NCBI GenBank assembly: GCA_932294295.1
Contig: OW028580.1
Location: 25,876,975-25,940,974, forward strand
Reading direction: 5' to 3'
DNA: 64,000 bases
DNA from: Alitta virens
Lineage: Eukaryota; Annelida; Polychaeta; Phyllodocida; Nereididae
Positions 1-13,369 of the stretch are shown piece by piece. Under the pieces are notes generated by a model. The model ran no database searches. It had not been told where the DNA came from and saw only the letters and a list, made by a program, of their open reading frames with translations. The position numbers and the translations under genes were made by a program. Numbering within the stretch: the first letter of the stretch is position 1; each line of letters opens with the position of its first letter.

Positions 1-113
1 GAGTAGTAGTAGGAGTAGTAGTAGTAGTAGTAGTAGGAGTAGTAATAGGAGTAGTAATAGGAGTAGTAGTTGGAGTAGTAGTAGGAGTAGTAGTAGGAGT
101 AGTATTTGTAGAA
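1..113. repeat. (AGT)n/(AGG) trinucleotide microsatellite
   Basis: GTAGTAGTAG with interspersed GGAGTAGTA units fills the left edge and probably continues outside the window. Confidence 0.95.
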
Positions 114-1944
114 GTAGAACAGTACAGTCTGTCCTTTCAATAAACTTAAGACAAGGAAAATGATGGGCCTGTCATCCACGCACTAATTATACAAGGACCC
201 GTATCAAATGACCAATTAATACAACTTAAGAGACGATCACACTTGAGTGTAAACCTTAAGGTAGAACAAACTTATAAATGTAAGATTATACATAATCAAT
301 TAAGTGTCCTTTTTCCCCTATCTTTGTGTGACGAACCTACGTCCTTATTATTATTAATGAAATGTCAACACAAATTAGCTAAAATAATTAATGAAATGTA
401 CCACAAAAGCAACAACCGAACTATGATGAAAAAAAAAATATATATATAAATATAAACTGAAGAAATTTCCAGTAATTTTGTATTTTTACTAGCACTCGAG
501 TTGTTTTTATTTGTTTATATTGCTATTCTTGCTATTAAATATAACTTTAATTAAAAGTTATATTGTATAACAGTTAAACTATACTATGTAACCATGCAAT
601 AAATATTAAATATCTCTGATGTCTTGGCAACACATAAAATGAAAAAAAAATAAAAAAAAATGCATGAAACGTTGCAATAAAGGTCACTAACATGATAACT
701 TAAACTGTTCGATCTGATATTAGCTGATCCAATCAATACTTTTGTACCAAATCTCTCTCAGATTCCACCTAAATCACTTGCACTGAGACAAAGGAGGGTA
801 AAATGCTTCTGGAACCCCTTTGGGGTATCTTCTAAGGGCAAATCGAATATTGCTTCACCTCTGTCACATGCAGGGATCCAGTGATCCAAATCAGAGGGCA
901 AAAATCAATCCTAGTGCTTCCCTGCTCTTGTTAGTGTCAAGAAATCCACATGAAATTGTTTCTTTGTTGTGCAATGCAGTTCATTACTGTCCTTTTCTTG
1001 TGTTATTTTTCTTCTTTCTTTTGTTCCTTAGTTTTTCTCTGTTTCTAGCAATATGCGAAATATTTTTATTGACCCCTATCATAGGCCTTTCTGTAGGCAG
1101 CCTTTTGGCCTAGTAGTTAAGACATTATAATTAGTTTGTCCCTTTGGGAATTTTAGATATTATTTCCAGTTAGAGTAATACACCAGTCCACAAGTTGACC
1201 GCTTCATGCCCCACCTGGTGCTATCTGTTTGCAATCAATAATAATCACAGTGCGATCAGATCATGTGAAAGTGAACATAACACGCCATGGCATTTTTTAC
1301 CATGATTGAAATTTGTTGTATTGATAAAAAGAACTCTATAGTAATGAAACCAGGCCTCGTGTGGAGTTGAAACTATTTCTTTGGTCCGCAATAAACTATG
1401 TGAATGATAACGGCAGGTGTTGGTTGTGCCAAAGCATGCCTTATTTGTTGATAATATAAATTACATGAATAAAGAAAAAAACTTCTAATATGTACTATTG
1501 GTAAAGATTAGCAAAAACACCACTTGTTTTGTTATCATGGCAACAGGGTTATACCATTTTTAAATACTTTATAATGGTTTCCAATTGCTGTAGATACCTG
1601 TAAATTTTTGCCAAATATCACATTTTTTTCAGTTGTTTTGCCAAAGTTAGAGGATACAATTAATTTTAATATTGGGTTTAAATATTAAGGGACTTGTTGC
1701 CACGGAAACAAATTTTAAGACCCTTATTTACCACTTTTGACATGGCAAACATAAAATTCAAACAGTTGAGGATCTTGAGAATAAAATGATGTGTAATATG
1801 ACCATCAACCCTTTATGTGTCACCAACTTCTTAAATATGCATCTTTTTTGGAGTTTGCCTCTCCTCTACTAGCGATATGCTTGGATATATCGATACAAGG
1901 TAGATCATTTAAGGTTACTCTTCATGGGGTACACCCAGCAGGAT

Positions 1945-2135
1945 ATTTGTCACATGTTTAAGACGTTAGATAGAAGGTGCTTTGTATTCGGTGTCCATGT
2001 TTAAGCAAGTGAAAAACCCCACCCATAGGGTAAATGTGTGACATGGTGTAGACTTCAATCCTTTTCATCTCATCATTACGCCTGCCTCTCGCTGCTGGTA
2101 ATATAAGCTGACCAAGCTTCAGATCTATAGCATTG
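1945..2135 (+). mobile_element. SINE family B, head missing
   Basis: AAGTGAAAAACCCCACCC, GGGTAAATGTGTGACATGG and ATATAAGCTGACCAAGCTT correspond to the body and 3' end of family B. No tRNA-like head is seen. Confidence 0.68.
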
Positions 2136-2647
2136 ATACAAATGAAATGCCCCAAACACCAATGTCATAGTGTAGACTACCTACTGTACTCTATGACTGA
2201 ATGGGTATCATTCAACAAAGACCCTTTCCTGATTTCCTCGTAAGGTCAAGCACAACATCCCCTAAATGGCTTTAAGATTCTACAGCTTCTATGCTATGCA
2301 CGACATTATTCAGATTTATAAGACATATTCAACAGAAATACCGTTATATTTAGGACTGGGAACATCACGAAGCATCAGCACCCAGAGATTAAATTTCATA
2401 CATATTCAGAAATTAAAAGAATACGTCATAAAAACGTAAACAAGAAACAATGTGATATAATTAAACCTCTTATATCAATCCATTTTGCTGTGAATATCAC
2501 CTATCAGCATGTCACATAATATGATAATGTTTCATATACATTTCAGATAATTTCTTTAAGACCTTAATCAGCTAAGTTTTTGCAGTAAATCTAGAATGAC
2601 CATATTAAAATGTCAGGCTTACTTCAAGCTTTACTGATATTGAGCTA

Positions 2648-2765
2648 CAGTAGGTGTGCATAAAGCACCTCCAACTGTAGCTGTCCAGAGCTACCTGAAG
2701 CTACAATAAGTTGAACCAAGCTATACCAAGCCATACCAAGCCATACCAAGCTGGAGACACTAACG
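2648..2765. repeat. GGTATGGCTT-type short repeat
   Basis: On the minus strand CTTGGTATGGCTTGGTATGG is followed by TTGTAGCTTCAGGTAGC. Related GTGGCTTGG and GGCTTCAGGTA strings occur at 54170-54215, and an inverse at 32280-32310, so it may be a dispersed family. Confidence 0.4.
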
Positions 2766-3269
2766 AGTTGGCTTCGTTGAAACAGTAGTTTAGCATTTAT
2801 AAATACATAAACGCTGTTAATTACACATACCCTGCAATAAAAAAAATCATGATATTGTACTATCTCCACACATTGGACAGTGATACCCCCGGCCAATGTG
2901 GACACTACATAAATATTTTGGAAAAAAAGCTGCACATGTACCAATGATTGCTGGTATAGCAGTTGCACCAGAAAACATTTGGACATTTCCACAATTTGAT
3001 GCTTATAAAAAATTAACAGACTCAAGGAGCCGAAAGTGGCATCAGATTCTTTGACATTATTATTTAAATACATACATGTCATTGGTTGTATATATGTTAT
3101 TTCAAACTATTCATTATTGGTAAAAAACAAGTGTCCAAATAACTTTTGGTTCGCTAATTCGCAGATATGGCGATTTCAGATGTCCACTACGTGCAAAAAT
3201 TGAATGCTGATGACAGTGATGTCCCAGCTGGTTATAATAATAAGAAAATAGTTGAAGCAAATTTCTTAC

Positions 3270-3369
3270 CTTGCATTTCCAATCCAGTATAATTTCTTCC
3301 TTTTTGTTTGGAAGTTCGTTTTGTGCTCATTCTGTTCAACAAACTTTGCTTTTCGCTAGTTAAGGGTTC
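3270..3369 (-). CDS. candidate downstream coding exon, same strand as the ankyrin gene
   Basis: A 100-base block on the minus strand is framed by a strong acceptor (TTGTTTGTTTTTCAG) and a strong donor (CAAG, then GTAAGAAAT). Only one of three frames is open, starting in phase 0 with EPLTSEKQSLLNRMSTKR and going on as a basic, Lys/Arg-rich segment ending LEMQ, phase 1 out. Phase 0 is what the ankyrin exon's donor at 36815 requires, so the two could be spliced directly across about 33 kb. No recognisable domain. It could instead belong to another minus-strand gene. Confidence 0.5.
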
Positions 3370-4424
3370 CTGAAAAACAAACAATAAACAAACAAATCAG
3401 AAATGTGTAGAAACTTCATTGATTACGATCTTTGGAATAATTGAAGAGGTCTCAATATCAAGGCAAGATGTTGGAATTCTGCAAAAATAAAATAGCAAAA
3501 GTCGAAGTGTTGTCTCAGCATGTGGGTGTTCGTAACTGTGGGGTTTACTGTAAGATTTAAACAAAAACGCCTCCTAAAAACACCAAAAGCTTCACAAACA
3601 CGAAAACCCAAAAGTTACAGTGAAAACAAGACTACACACGAGAGGGCGCTTTTGTTGCAGCACGCCACCTGCCGTTGATGTCTGGAAGCAACTTCTCGTT
3701 GCTGAGGATCTCTCGTTGTTGATTTTTCAGTTATCAAGATGGACAAAAGAGTTATCGACTGGTTATGAGAAACTAAGCGATCACACCTTTGGCCATCCCA
3801 ACAACTTCTTTCCTTCATTCATTTCTTCTTTATTTCCTTCTTCTTCGTCTGCTCTGACACTAATAATGCACAGAACACTACATAGAAAGAATGTACAATA
3901 CTAAATATACATCTGAAATTTCTAAACGTGAAAGAAAATAATATTGAAATATGAATAATACTCTTAAAAATGATTGTCTGAAAACAGAAACATTTGGTCA
4001 GATTTTACACAAAATCAACTGTTTGCTAGTGTCCATCCAAACACATGTCACAAACAAACGGTATTGTGTGAAATTTCAGACAAACTATTTTGTGTAACAT
4101 TAATCACTAAACAGGATGACACGGAAATTGTTTGAATTAGACACAAATTTTGTCTGACGATTACAGTTAATGTCTAGCATCAGACAATTTTCATGTGCGT
4201 TTTTATCATCCGCTTTGTCTGTTCTCCCAAATTTAATGTGTATTTTACATATAGAATGGATAAGGATTTTGTCTGTTTTATGTTTTATTTAAGCTTTTGT
4301 TTTCCCAAATGTGGGGTTTTACTACCTAAACTGTTCAATAAACCAATTCAGTGAGCAAATGAATAATACTCATGATTCAGGAGAATTACTCCTCAGTCAA
4401 GGTTGGTGAATTGCCTCAAGGTGG

Positions 4425-4800
4425 ATTTGAACCTACAACCCTACATATCTACTTTCCTATCTAATCCTAACACCTAACACCTACGCGCTACCCCTAGACC
4501 AGCAAGACATGCGGATTACAGAGCATAAGTTATACTAATTGAGCTATCAAATTACTTTTTATTTTCATCTTCTTTGAAATTAAAGAAAAGTGTCATTTTA
4601 CCTTGTACATATTTGCCTGGATACAAATGGCGATAGCTTGGTGATTAAGTACAATGGATATTCAAAACTGAAACTAATGTAATAGAATTTGTGCTTCATC
4701 CATTAACTTATTTCTGGAAAAGGATTTGAACACACTTCCTCTTGATCCAAGAACAGCTGCTGATCCAACTGAGCTATCTGGTCCTGGCCACCAATGCCTA
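4425..4800 (-). mobile_element. tRNA-like relics (two)
   Basis: GGATTTGAACCTACAACCC near 4421-4440 reads as a degenerate B-box on the minus strand. A second tRNA-like piece, GGATTTGAACACACTTCC with GATCCAACTGAGCTATC, lies at 4720-4780. Both look like old SINE heads. Confidence 0.35.
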
Positions 4801-5849
4801 CCTACCATTTGGCCACCACAGTGAGAAATTGCAGCCATAAATATCATTGTCGGCCACAGACATTATCTGTCTGCTGCAGTTTTAATAACAGTTGACATAA
4901 CAGCTTTATTTGTGTACAACAACAGACACATGCAATGTGTTGCCTAGCATGAGGTGATGTGGAGAATAATCAGTTGACTTTCTTTTTAAATTAAATAAAT
5001 AATGTGTAACAAACAAAATGAATTTCAGACATTCATTTTGTATGGTGCAAACCTTATTTCTGTGCCCTTCAGCTATCATAAAATTTGATATAGCAGTTAA
5101 ATTTTTGTAGAACAAATTGCAAAGTACTGGGTTAGCATAAAGGGATTGTGTATATTAAAAGATCAGTTATCCGACGCAGGAAAAAATCAATACATTTACA
5201 TCACAGCATGTATGGCTGGCTGGTTAATATGTGATAGTGAAATAAATATGTTTTACTATACACACATTTTCAGATATAAGATTTAGCCATGTAAGTGCCA
5301 AACAAATCTGTATCTAACACATTAATTAAAATGAACTAACTGATCTTGATAAACCTTATCAAATAGCTAATTTCTTAAGTTGAAATTTTCTTCGACTTTT
5401 AACATATACTCTGTGTGCTAGTTTGTAACATGTAAAATTTGGCAAAGCATTTACATAATAGACATATAGTTACTTGTTGCCACTAGCTAGTCTGGCATCT
5501 TTTGCTGATGCAGCAGCAGTCTCTCACTCATAGTTATCTTATCTTTGCTTCATGAATTATCAATAACTCATCCAGTAAATTACTCTTCAGCATCTCATTT
5601 TCATGCAGTTTCATCAACCAGACTTAGTTGGGCTTATTTCATCTTGAAATTTCCATTTGTAATCAAATTTATATCTAATGAGATTTTCATGATTTGCAAA
5701 CACTGTTATTAGAATTCTAATATGTACATTAATAGACTACATGGCTCCCTACTATTCAGCAGAATGGAATCGTTAAAACTGCATATTGATTTAATAACAG
5801 GTTATTGCTAACAGCAAGCTTAAGAACGAACTCTTTGTGTCTAAATATG

Positions 5850-5935
5850 CAGCTGGGTGACCTAATGGTTAAGACACTGGCATGCTCAACTCTGGGTTCT
5901 AGGTTTGATTTCTAGCCTGAATAATGTAATTTGTT
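5850..5935 (+). mobile_element. tRNA-like SINE head
   Basis: GGTGACCTAATGGTTAAGAC and GGTTCTAGGTTTGATTTC have A-box and B-box character. The body is not recognised. Not a functional tRNA, because no acceptor stem pairs. Confidence 0.45.
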
Positions 5936-5967
5936 CAAGCTGTATTTCACTAAGATTGTAAGGATTT

Positions 5968-6030
5968 AGGTTTATCAATCAATCAATCAATCAATCAACA
6001 ACTCAATCAATCAATCAATCAATCAATCAG
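5968..6030. repeat. (AATC)n microsatellite
   Basis: About 14 AATC units with one interruption (AACAACTC). Confidence 0.93.
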
Positions 6031-6068
6031 AAGTTGTTTTAATCATTCCATAAAGTCTTTCACATTTA

Positions 6069-6233
6069 CTTTCCAACCACTGGGTCCCGGGTTCAATTCC
6101 TGATCTACCCTAAGCAACTGCTAAGTTGGATGGCTTTTTCATTCATCATCTCATTGCCATGATCCCTTCCTGTCCTAATTAGTCGATCAGGTGCGGAAAT
6201 ACAGGATGTAAAGCCCTGATCCACCCACCCACA
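6069..6233 (+). mobile_element. SINE family A, 5'-truncated
   Basis: It starts within the tRNA-like head (TTCCAACCACTGGGTCCCGG) and carries the family body and the CCACCCACCCACAC tail. The A-box is missing, so it is a truncated copy. Confidence 0.8.
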
Positions 6234-6954
6234 CTATTCGCATTTATTTACAAACACTTAGCGTATGACTAACTAATCCACAATAAACACAATAAATTGT
6301 CTATGACATTTGCACAGGACCGCAACAGTGCAAATATGCGGAAAGAGCAAAACAGCAAGTTTTTCTTCTTTTTTTTCCCCTTCATTCTTCTCACACTTTT
6401 TTCGAGAGTTTTTAACCCTGTGGCAGAAATTTTGGATGTGTGTAACAGCAGATGACATACTGTTACAGAGCGTGTTGCTAGGCATATGCCCCATACAACA
6501 TTGATAATGCCCTCCATCTTGATTCTCAGTTGGCCCACACTGTCACCGACAAATGGTTTCATATTCGCTTCACAGCGCCCCCTGGGCCGACAAAAATTCA
6601 TAGAGAATATTTTGCGCACGACATATTTGCATATGGTTGAGCACTTCATGTCCAGATTGCTAAATACCAGCCGCTCATTTTGGTCTGATAGGAGTAAATA
6701 CACATGTCGTTACTTTACATGCCGTGGCATGCTACAGCATGTGAATAGAGCATAATTCATGTGTATAGAGTTATGACATCAAGGGACAATCGTTGTTATA
6801 GTTCATAGTATGTGTGCAATGAAGTCTTGGTTCTATATGTTTTTTCCCAGTTTTTACTTGCCTTTTTTAGTGTCTTACCATGATTTATTTACCAAATCAT
6901 TCCACTACCTTACCTATTGAATTAAGTCTATGGAACAGTTAATTACTGTAATAG

Positions 6955-7238
6955 TGACTTAGTGACTAAGGTACTGACTGACTTACTGACTGACTGGCTG
7001 ACAAGTGAATTAATTATTGCTACATTATTATATACAGTATACGCATGACTGACTGACTGACTGACTGACTGACTGAATAACAGACTGACTGATTGACTGA
7101 CTGATTGACGTGCTGACTGACTGACTGATTGACTAATTGACTAACTGATTTATTAATTACTTGCTGACTACCATGGCTAGCTGACTGACTGACTAACTGA
7201 CTGACCGATTAACTGACTGACTGACTGTCTGTCTGTCA
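6955..7238. repeat. (GACT)n interrupted microsatellite
   Basis: Runs of GACT separated by degenerate units. The same motif recurs at 12.6, 45.4, 48.6 and 58.2 kb. Confidence 0.9.
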
Positions 7239-7296
7239 CATTACGTCTGCCTCCGACAGCTAGTATTTGGGCAAATATATAAAATGGCGTAAGTTA

Positions 7297-7360
7297 GAAG
7301 CTTTACCATCTCATCATTTTGTCTGCTTCTGGAAGCTGATCAAATAAGCTTATTTAGCTT
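7297..7360 (+). mobile_element. short fragment of SINE family B
   Basis: TCTCATCATTTTGTCTGC and GAAGCTGATCAAATAAGCTT match the 3' end of family B. It is a small relic. Confidence 0.4.
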
Positions 7361-8166
7361 TAGACAGTTGCATTGAAACATTATGACCAGGGTGGGTAAT
7401 TAACTAGGCCTGCACCAGTTCATTGCTTGTTAAAAATCCCCTTTTAAGTCAGTGAAATGCTGTATAGTCCCGCTGACCATCTGGCAGGTTTAATTGACAG
7501 ATCCTATGGAGTCGAGGCAAAATACGTTGAAACACGGAAATAACAGGGGGATTATAGGGAGTCCTTTTCTGGCTTAGCATAATACCAGGAAATCCCAGAC
7601 AACCGAAGTCTGCTAGCAGCTTCAGACCACAGTTGTTGGTGATTAAAAAAGTCAGACCATTTTCTGACATATCGTCTGTCAAAAAAAAAGTTCGCTTTCT
7701 GCCAAATGGCAAACTATCAATCCTAAGCTGAAGAGCAGAAAATTCTTTTCCGGCTTTGTAATTCATTGTTCCTTTGTTTCATTGTGGTCCAAGCTATTCT
7801 ATTTGATAAATCTGTTATTTGTATTCATATCAACGCATGAGATTTAGCTGCAGATTAGTCTGACAATTATACCATCCAGATGGTGTGGTGGTTTTCTGAA
7901 AAGCACGATACCAGAAGATTTCAATTGGTTATGGATGATCACATTTCAATATAATCCTCACATAAATGTTACAAATTTAAGAGAGATATGGACTTAGAAA
8001 ATTGAAATGCAATAATAAATGCATTTGAATGTATTAAATAACACCGATTTCAAATACAAGTTAAAATACATTAGTGGTGCGTTGAGCGAATTACAACATT
8101 CTCCAAATGACGAAATTATGTGCCCAGTACTCAGTGCCTATGTTGAGGCAAGGTAGAGGGCCTCCA

Positions 8167-8406
8167 TCTGGTATGCATACACCCACTGCCATATTATTTA
8201 TACACCCACCGCCATATTATTTATACACCCACTGCCATATCATTTATACACCCACTGCCATATCATTTATACACCCACTGCCATATCATTTATAAACCCA
8301 CGGCCATATCATTTATACACCCACTGCCATATCATTTATACACCCACTGCCATATCATTTATACACCCACGGCCATATCATTTATACACCCACTGCCATA
8401 TCATTT
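8167..8406. repeat. 23-bp minisatellite, about 10 units
   Basis: The unit ACACCCACTGCCATATCATTTAT is repeated with single-base variants (CCGCC, ACGGCC, TATTATT). As 23 is not a multiple of three, each unit shifts frame and the apparent peptide repeats are not a protein. Confidence 0.92.
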
Positions 8407-8920
8407 CATGGCAATTGGTCATTTAGTAAATTAGCTATTTCGTGCATACATTGTATGCGTGTGAACGGTATGCATTTAAATATGACATTCAGTGCAATGC
8501 ACAAATCTCTATGTGTCGCATTGAACTAAACTGAAAATAAAGTCAGTTCAGTTCAGTTCATGTGTAAACCTCTTACACATTTTAACAATTCATGGATAAT
8601 TCAATGTATCTGGTAAAACACATAGGCTAAACAAATAGAAGGCATGTACTCAGAGAGGTCATGACATTTCTAGCTGTCACATGTCAGAATAGCCTTTTAT
8701 ATCCAAATTCCTGAATGTGATCCAGATGACCTGTCTAACATAACTTGACCTTCCCATGAACAATACTTTTTTTTGAATCCATCCATAGGTTACCATAACC
8801 AATTGAGATTTTCTTCTAATAAGAATCAGAATATTTTATTTACTTACTATTGTTTTGCTAACATTGTTATTGACATATACAGACTAGTGAGTATTATTAA
8901 TTCAACAGGGTAGCCATATG

Positions 8921-9063
8921 TACATGGCCAAATGTACCACGTGCGTTTTCCATAGGAAGGATAAATGCATGGAAAACTCATAGTTTTTGCCTAATTAAAA
9001 TGAGGTGAAAACCATGCTTTCATTCAAACGCATGGAAAACGCCCGCAGCACATATGGCCAAGT
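8921..9063. mobile_element. palindromic MITE-like repeat, family D
   Basis: It opens TACATGGCCAAATGTACCAC and closes with an inverted copy (GCACATATGGCCAAGTA). Inside, CGCATGGAAAACGC and its complement alternate, so the whole unit can fold on itself. The middle AATTAAAATGAGG is shared with other copies. Confidence 0.8.
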
Positions 9064-9594
9064 AATATATAAAACCTAACCAATAACATTCCCTCAGACA
9101 GAAAATAACAGTAAAAAATCCATGGCAACCAAACAACAACAGAGCATTACCTTTCTGCACTCCTCTTTATTGCATAATATCGTGTCTGAAGATCGCTACC
9201 ATATCTATCATATTAGCACACTCTCATAATACCATATAATCCCATTAAGACAGGCCCAATTAATATCATACCGCTTCATTGCCAACAACTCATAACAAGG
9301 CGTATAAAGCCATCTGGGAAACATAAAATAGATGCCTTTATATTAGGAATTCGTCCCTATTTGTGAGATTTCTCCTTTTATAAGATCTGTTTCTGCATGT
9401 TTCATAATCACACTGATCTTCCAAAACAAAGGAGATAATAACAACAAAAATAATAAAATAAAACGTGTAAAAGATATGGAGCAAACTTTTGGTTCAGAAA
9501 CAATAATTTTGCGACCAAAATGGAATGTAAAATCTAAACAATACCAAAAAAAGAGCAATGCAATACAATACAATACTATAAGTTACCACATGTT

Positions 9595-9714
9595 TATTTT
9601 GAGAATACAGGAATTTATTCCATGCACGAAGTTGTCATATTACATTCAGCCTTCGACTGCGTGAAATAGATCTATGAACAACTGAGTTGAATAAATTCCG
9701 GTATTCTCAAAATA
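9595..9714. repeat. fold-back sequence with 26-bp arms
   Basis: TATTTTGAGAATACAGGAAT (9595 on) is mirrored by 9689-9714 (ending ATTCTCAAAATA) with one mismatch in 26. Weaker pairing continues inward (GTTGTCAT against ATGAACAAC). Confidence 0.75.
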
Positions 9715-10844
9715 TATACATGATATAACGATTTTATCCTCTGTCTTTCCCAAATACTCTAAAATGTAGGTAGAAATGCATTTGACAGTGCCCTGGTCGT
9801 TTTTGAGCTGAGGTTGATCAACAGTAAAAATCGCGTTCAAACAGCGAGGTAAATAATAATTATTTGCTCGGCTCCTAAGCGTCCTAGAAATATAATTGAG
9901 CAATTAATGCAATTCTTATTCAATTTGGAACAATTTGGTACCAAGGTTTTATCTTTACTCCCCTCCGTTGCGGAGTTATCTAGGACGTCACAACAAAGAA
10001 TACTGAAAATATCTATTGAGAGGGCGTGGCTAAACTGACCATTTTCTGAATACGGAAATATATCTGTCAGCTCTTCACCAATCAACGATCTGCATTTGGT
10101 ATCGACAGAGGATAAAATACAACACAAGTTGTTCGTCCAATACAGATTTCACTGGATGAAGAAATGTTATTTTGGACGACTTTCCATCCACATGTTATAC
10201 ATGTAGGCCTATTCTCCAAATGAAACGCCCAGAAATTTCTCTGATTCAATATAACCTTTTCTGTCCATTTGAACTTTTTTCTGTCTAAAATTGATTTTTT
10301 TTTATGTCCAGGATAACAAAATATTGGAGATTCGCATAGTTTGAATGAACTGATCCGATTGGACAAGCACATATCATATGATAATACAAAACAATGCAAT
10401 ATAAATATATACTATAATACAATACAATACAATACACTACAACAATATACGAAGATCACAACTCCTGTGTAGTAGAAATCCAAGGGGACTAACCAGTTGC
10501 CAGTTTTTGTCCTTTCTTTTTTTGTCATATTTTGAATGACAGATTAATTTTGCTGCTTTCCTCTCATAGATAACTCAGAGCAGATCAAATTAGGCTGGGG
10601 AAGATCAGGTTTTGATTAAATCCCACACAACAGATTTGTCTCCATTTTGAAGATTCTGCTGAATGCCAGACAGACTTAAATCAAAGGTTTTGCATTTAGA
10701 TTTGAGCTCCCCAATGTTCTACCAGTTTAAGCTCTTGCAAATGAATGACGACAAATTGAGAAATTCACAAAGTAGCAACTGTTGTAATTTAGATGGCAAT
10801 GCATATGGTTTGCAGCTGTTAATGTTGTAAAAGGGAGTTAGGCA

Positions 10845-11090
10845 GAATAGAATAGAATAGATTAAAATGGAAGACAATAGAAGAGAATATGCCGTCATAT
10901 TCAATAAACAAAATAGAATAGAATATGTCCTCATATTTATAGAATAGAATAGAATAAAATAAAATAGAATAGAAAAAATACTTATAATAGAATAGAATTG
11001 TTAGGATAGAATGGAATCAAATGTGTCTTCACATTCAAAATGTGATATAATAGAATATATTAAACGGAATAGAATATATGAGTCCTCTCA
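10845..11090. repeat. (AATAG)n degenerate pentanucleotide tract
   Basis: AGAATAGAAT units interleaved with diverged segments over about 245 bases. Confidence 0.85.
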
Positions 11091-12419
11091 TTCGACTATA
11101 AAATAATTGTCTCCAAGATATAGAAAATATAAGACATATTTCACAGCTTGCTTATCAGGTAATTTGAGTTAAGTACTGTGTTTAATCAGACCGACAGACC
11201 AATTTTCTTGTTACAAAAATTCTTATTTGACAACCTACAGTTAGCTTCATTATAAATGGCCCGTCAAATTGAAACTAGAAAAAGCTGTCATAGCCGGCTA
11301 TGATCTACAAGTACATATTTATGATATGCCTGTATTATTTTAATTTCTTACATTTACCAATGTTTATATTTATTTGGTGATAGATGTAAGCCAATTATTA
11401 GCTATAGAAGTGGACAGAAGCAGCTGGCTTTAGCATGTTTAGACCACAGCCAGGTACAGGTCGCTACAGACAGCTAGAGTCGACCGTATTTTATGAAACT
11501 GCCTGTACACTGGTAAGCCACTGGTTGCAAAACTATTGTCGACCTTACAACAGGGATACGTTTTTCATTCATATGTTTTCACAGAGCCACATAAAATTGA
11601 CAGAAATGATAGGCTAAGCCCCCACTACTAACTAAAAAGACAGATCTGTAAAAATTTTGATTTACTTTATATCATCTATTCTTTTTTTTCTTTTGTATCT
11701 TTTGTGACCATGACTGGTGGTCAGAATAATTGATGACGAAAAGGCATAAAAATCATCAGTGAAAAGATAGGAAATGTAACGTTTATTTCTTCAAAGAAGT
11801 TTTTAAAATTTAATTTGGAGTCTCATTAATTGTCAACAATACTGTCCATTTCAGCTGCTCCATTCTAAATAGACAGAAAAAGAGGTAGAAATTTACTGTA
11901 TATTCTACTATACTAAACAACTATAATGTAAGTCCACCTTTATATATACTTCTAAGCTGGAGTATCAACTACAAATGCGATAAACTTGCTTCAACTCCAC
12001 AACACTAACGGCTGAGCCTGGTAACTGGCTACAGACCATGCCCTGGGGTCAAGCAAGGACATTAAAGCTAAATATCGAAAAAGGATCCAACCAAAGGAAA
12101 CAACTAAAAGGGCTTCAGAGGAAGGGAAAATGGCCAAGCCATATGGTAACATCAGCCACCATTATGAGATCTGACATGACAACATTCACATGTTACTAAG
12201 TCATGTAACAGCATGTGGAGAAGTAAAATTTAAGAAGCATGGCTAATTAGCACGAAAGAGGTCACATCAAAACCTGTAGCATTAAACATTGTTAAAGTTA
12301 GTGGATGTAAAACATTAGTGTGGTGGTTAGAGAATTTCTTATCATATTTGACTGGCTGACTGGATTGAAGAATGAAAATCATCGGTTGGCTAAGTAACTG
12401 ACTAAGTACTGCTTGACAG

Positions 12420-12905
12420 AGTACCTTATCAATTACTCTTTGACTGCTAGACTGACTGATTGACTAACCGACTGAATGATAGGAAGCACACTAATGAACT
12501 CATTGACTAACTGAGTGGCACCTGCTACAGAATAGTTGAATGGCTGAACGTTTTACGTAATATCTGACTATTTAGTTGACTGTCTGACGGTCTGACTAGC
12601 TGATTGACCAACTGACTGACTGACTGACTGACTCATTGACTGACTGACTGACTGACTGACTGACTGACTGACTGACTGACTGACTGACTGACTCACTCAC
12701 TCACTCACTCACTCACTCACTCACTCACTCACTCACTCACTCACTCACTCGACTAACTTCTTTACTAACGTATTGACTAACTTATTGATTAACTTATTGA
12801 CTAACTTATTGAATTACTGAAGGATTGATAAACATACTGACTGATTGACTGATATGCAACAAACTAGCTGACTGGTTAATTGACTGACTGACTGACTGAC
12901 TGAAT
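12420..12905. repeat. compound (GACT)n/(CACT)n microsatellite
   Basis: A pure GACT run near 12615-12690 changes abruptly into pure CACT (12691-12750), then into degenerate TTGACTAAC units. Confidence 0.92.
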
Positions 12906-13369
12906 AGCTTACTTTCTGACAGACTGGTTGAGTAGCGTCAAATATGTGTTGTCATGAAAGTGTTTATGCAAGAATTGCAAAGGAATACTTCTGAATTTTG
13001 GTCGAATTTTTTGAATAACCCGTAAATATTTATGGTTTAAGTTTCTATGCAATCCAGACAGTGTGAGACAGACCATACATTAGACTTGCCAAATGAATAA
13101 ATATCATGAAGAGGGTAGGCAGTTCTGTAACTCACTTCTAAAGTACTTAAAACAGTCAAGTTACATGGATTTGTAAAGCAATGGTAATGAAATGAAGTAA
13201 CTTTGTCCAATGATGTGTTTTTATTGATACTTGCTTAGAGGCAAGCACTATATGCACATTGTTAACCCCCTAGGCATAAATACGGTCTTAAGACCAGACA
13301 TGTAATCCCACTACCAAAACAAAAAAGTAAATTGTATTAACAGTGTATACGCTCGTCGGTATCTTTCAT

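Larger units (their letters stand above)
1..3269. other. sequence 3' of the last candidate exon, no gene seen
   Basis: Apart from the trinucleotide repeat at the left edge, a SINE fragment near 1.95-2.15 kb and a short GGTATGGCTT repeat near 2.7 kb, this is AT-rich sequence. Open frames of 60-145 codons here lack codon bias, splice context or recognisable motifs and are at the length expected by chance. Confidence 0.5.

Noticed and set aside
820..1113. 97-codon plus-strand frame with a hydrophobic C-terminus
   Set aside because: Hydrophobicity arises from a T-rich stretch; no start context, splice site or domain supports it.
2645..3082. 145-codon minus-strand frame
   Set aside because: It runs through the GGTATGGCTT repeat and AT-rich sequence and shows no recognisable domain.
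4605..4670. Possible minus-strand exon with donor AAG|GTAAAA
   Set aside because: It overlaps a tRNA-like SINE relic, and its phase would not match the exon at 3270-3369.
6269..6703. 144-codon minus-strand frame
   Set aside because: No domain, no codon bias and no splice context. Frames of 100-145 codons are expected by chance among six frames of 64 kb.
7449..7766. 105-codon minus-strand frame (ends LNLPDGQRDYTAFH)
   Set aside because: Composition is somewhat protein-like, but there is no motif, splice site or neighbour; length fits chance.
8176..8406. Short regular repeats of 23 bases considered as a CRISPR array
   Set aside because: Units are contiguous with no spacers, and the context is an animal genome; it is a minisatellite.
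9146..9180. Possible 35-base minus-strand exon (donor AAAG|GTAATG)
   Set aside because: Weak acceptor, very short, and its exit phase is incompatible with the next candidate exon.
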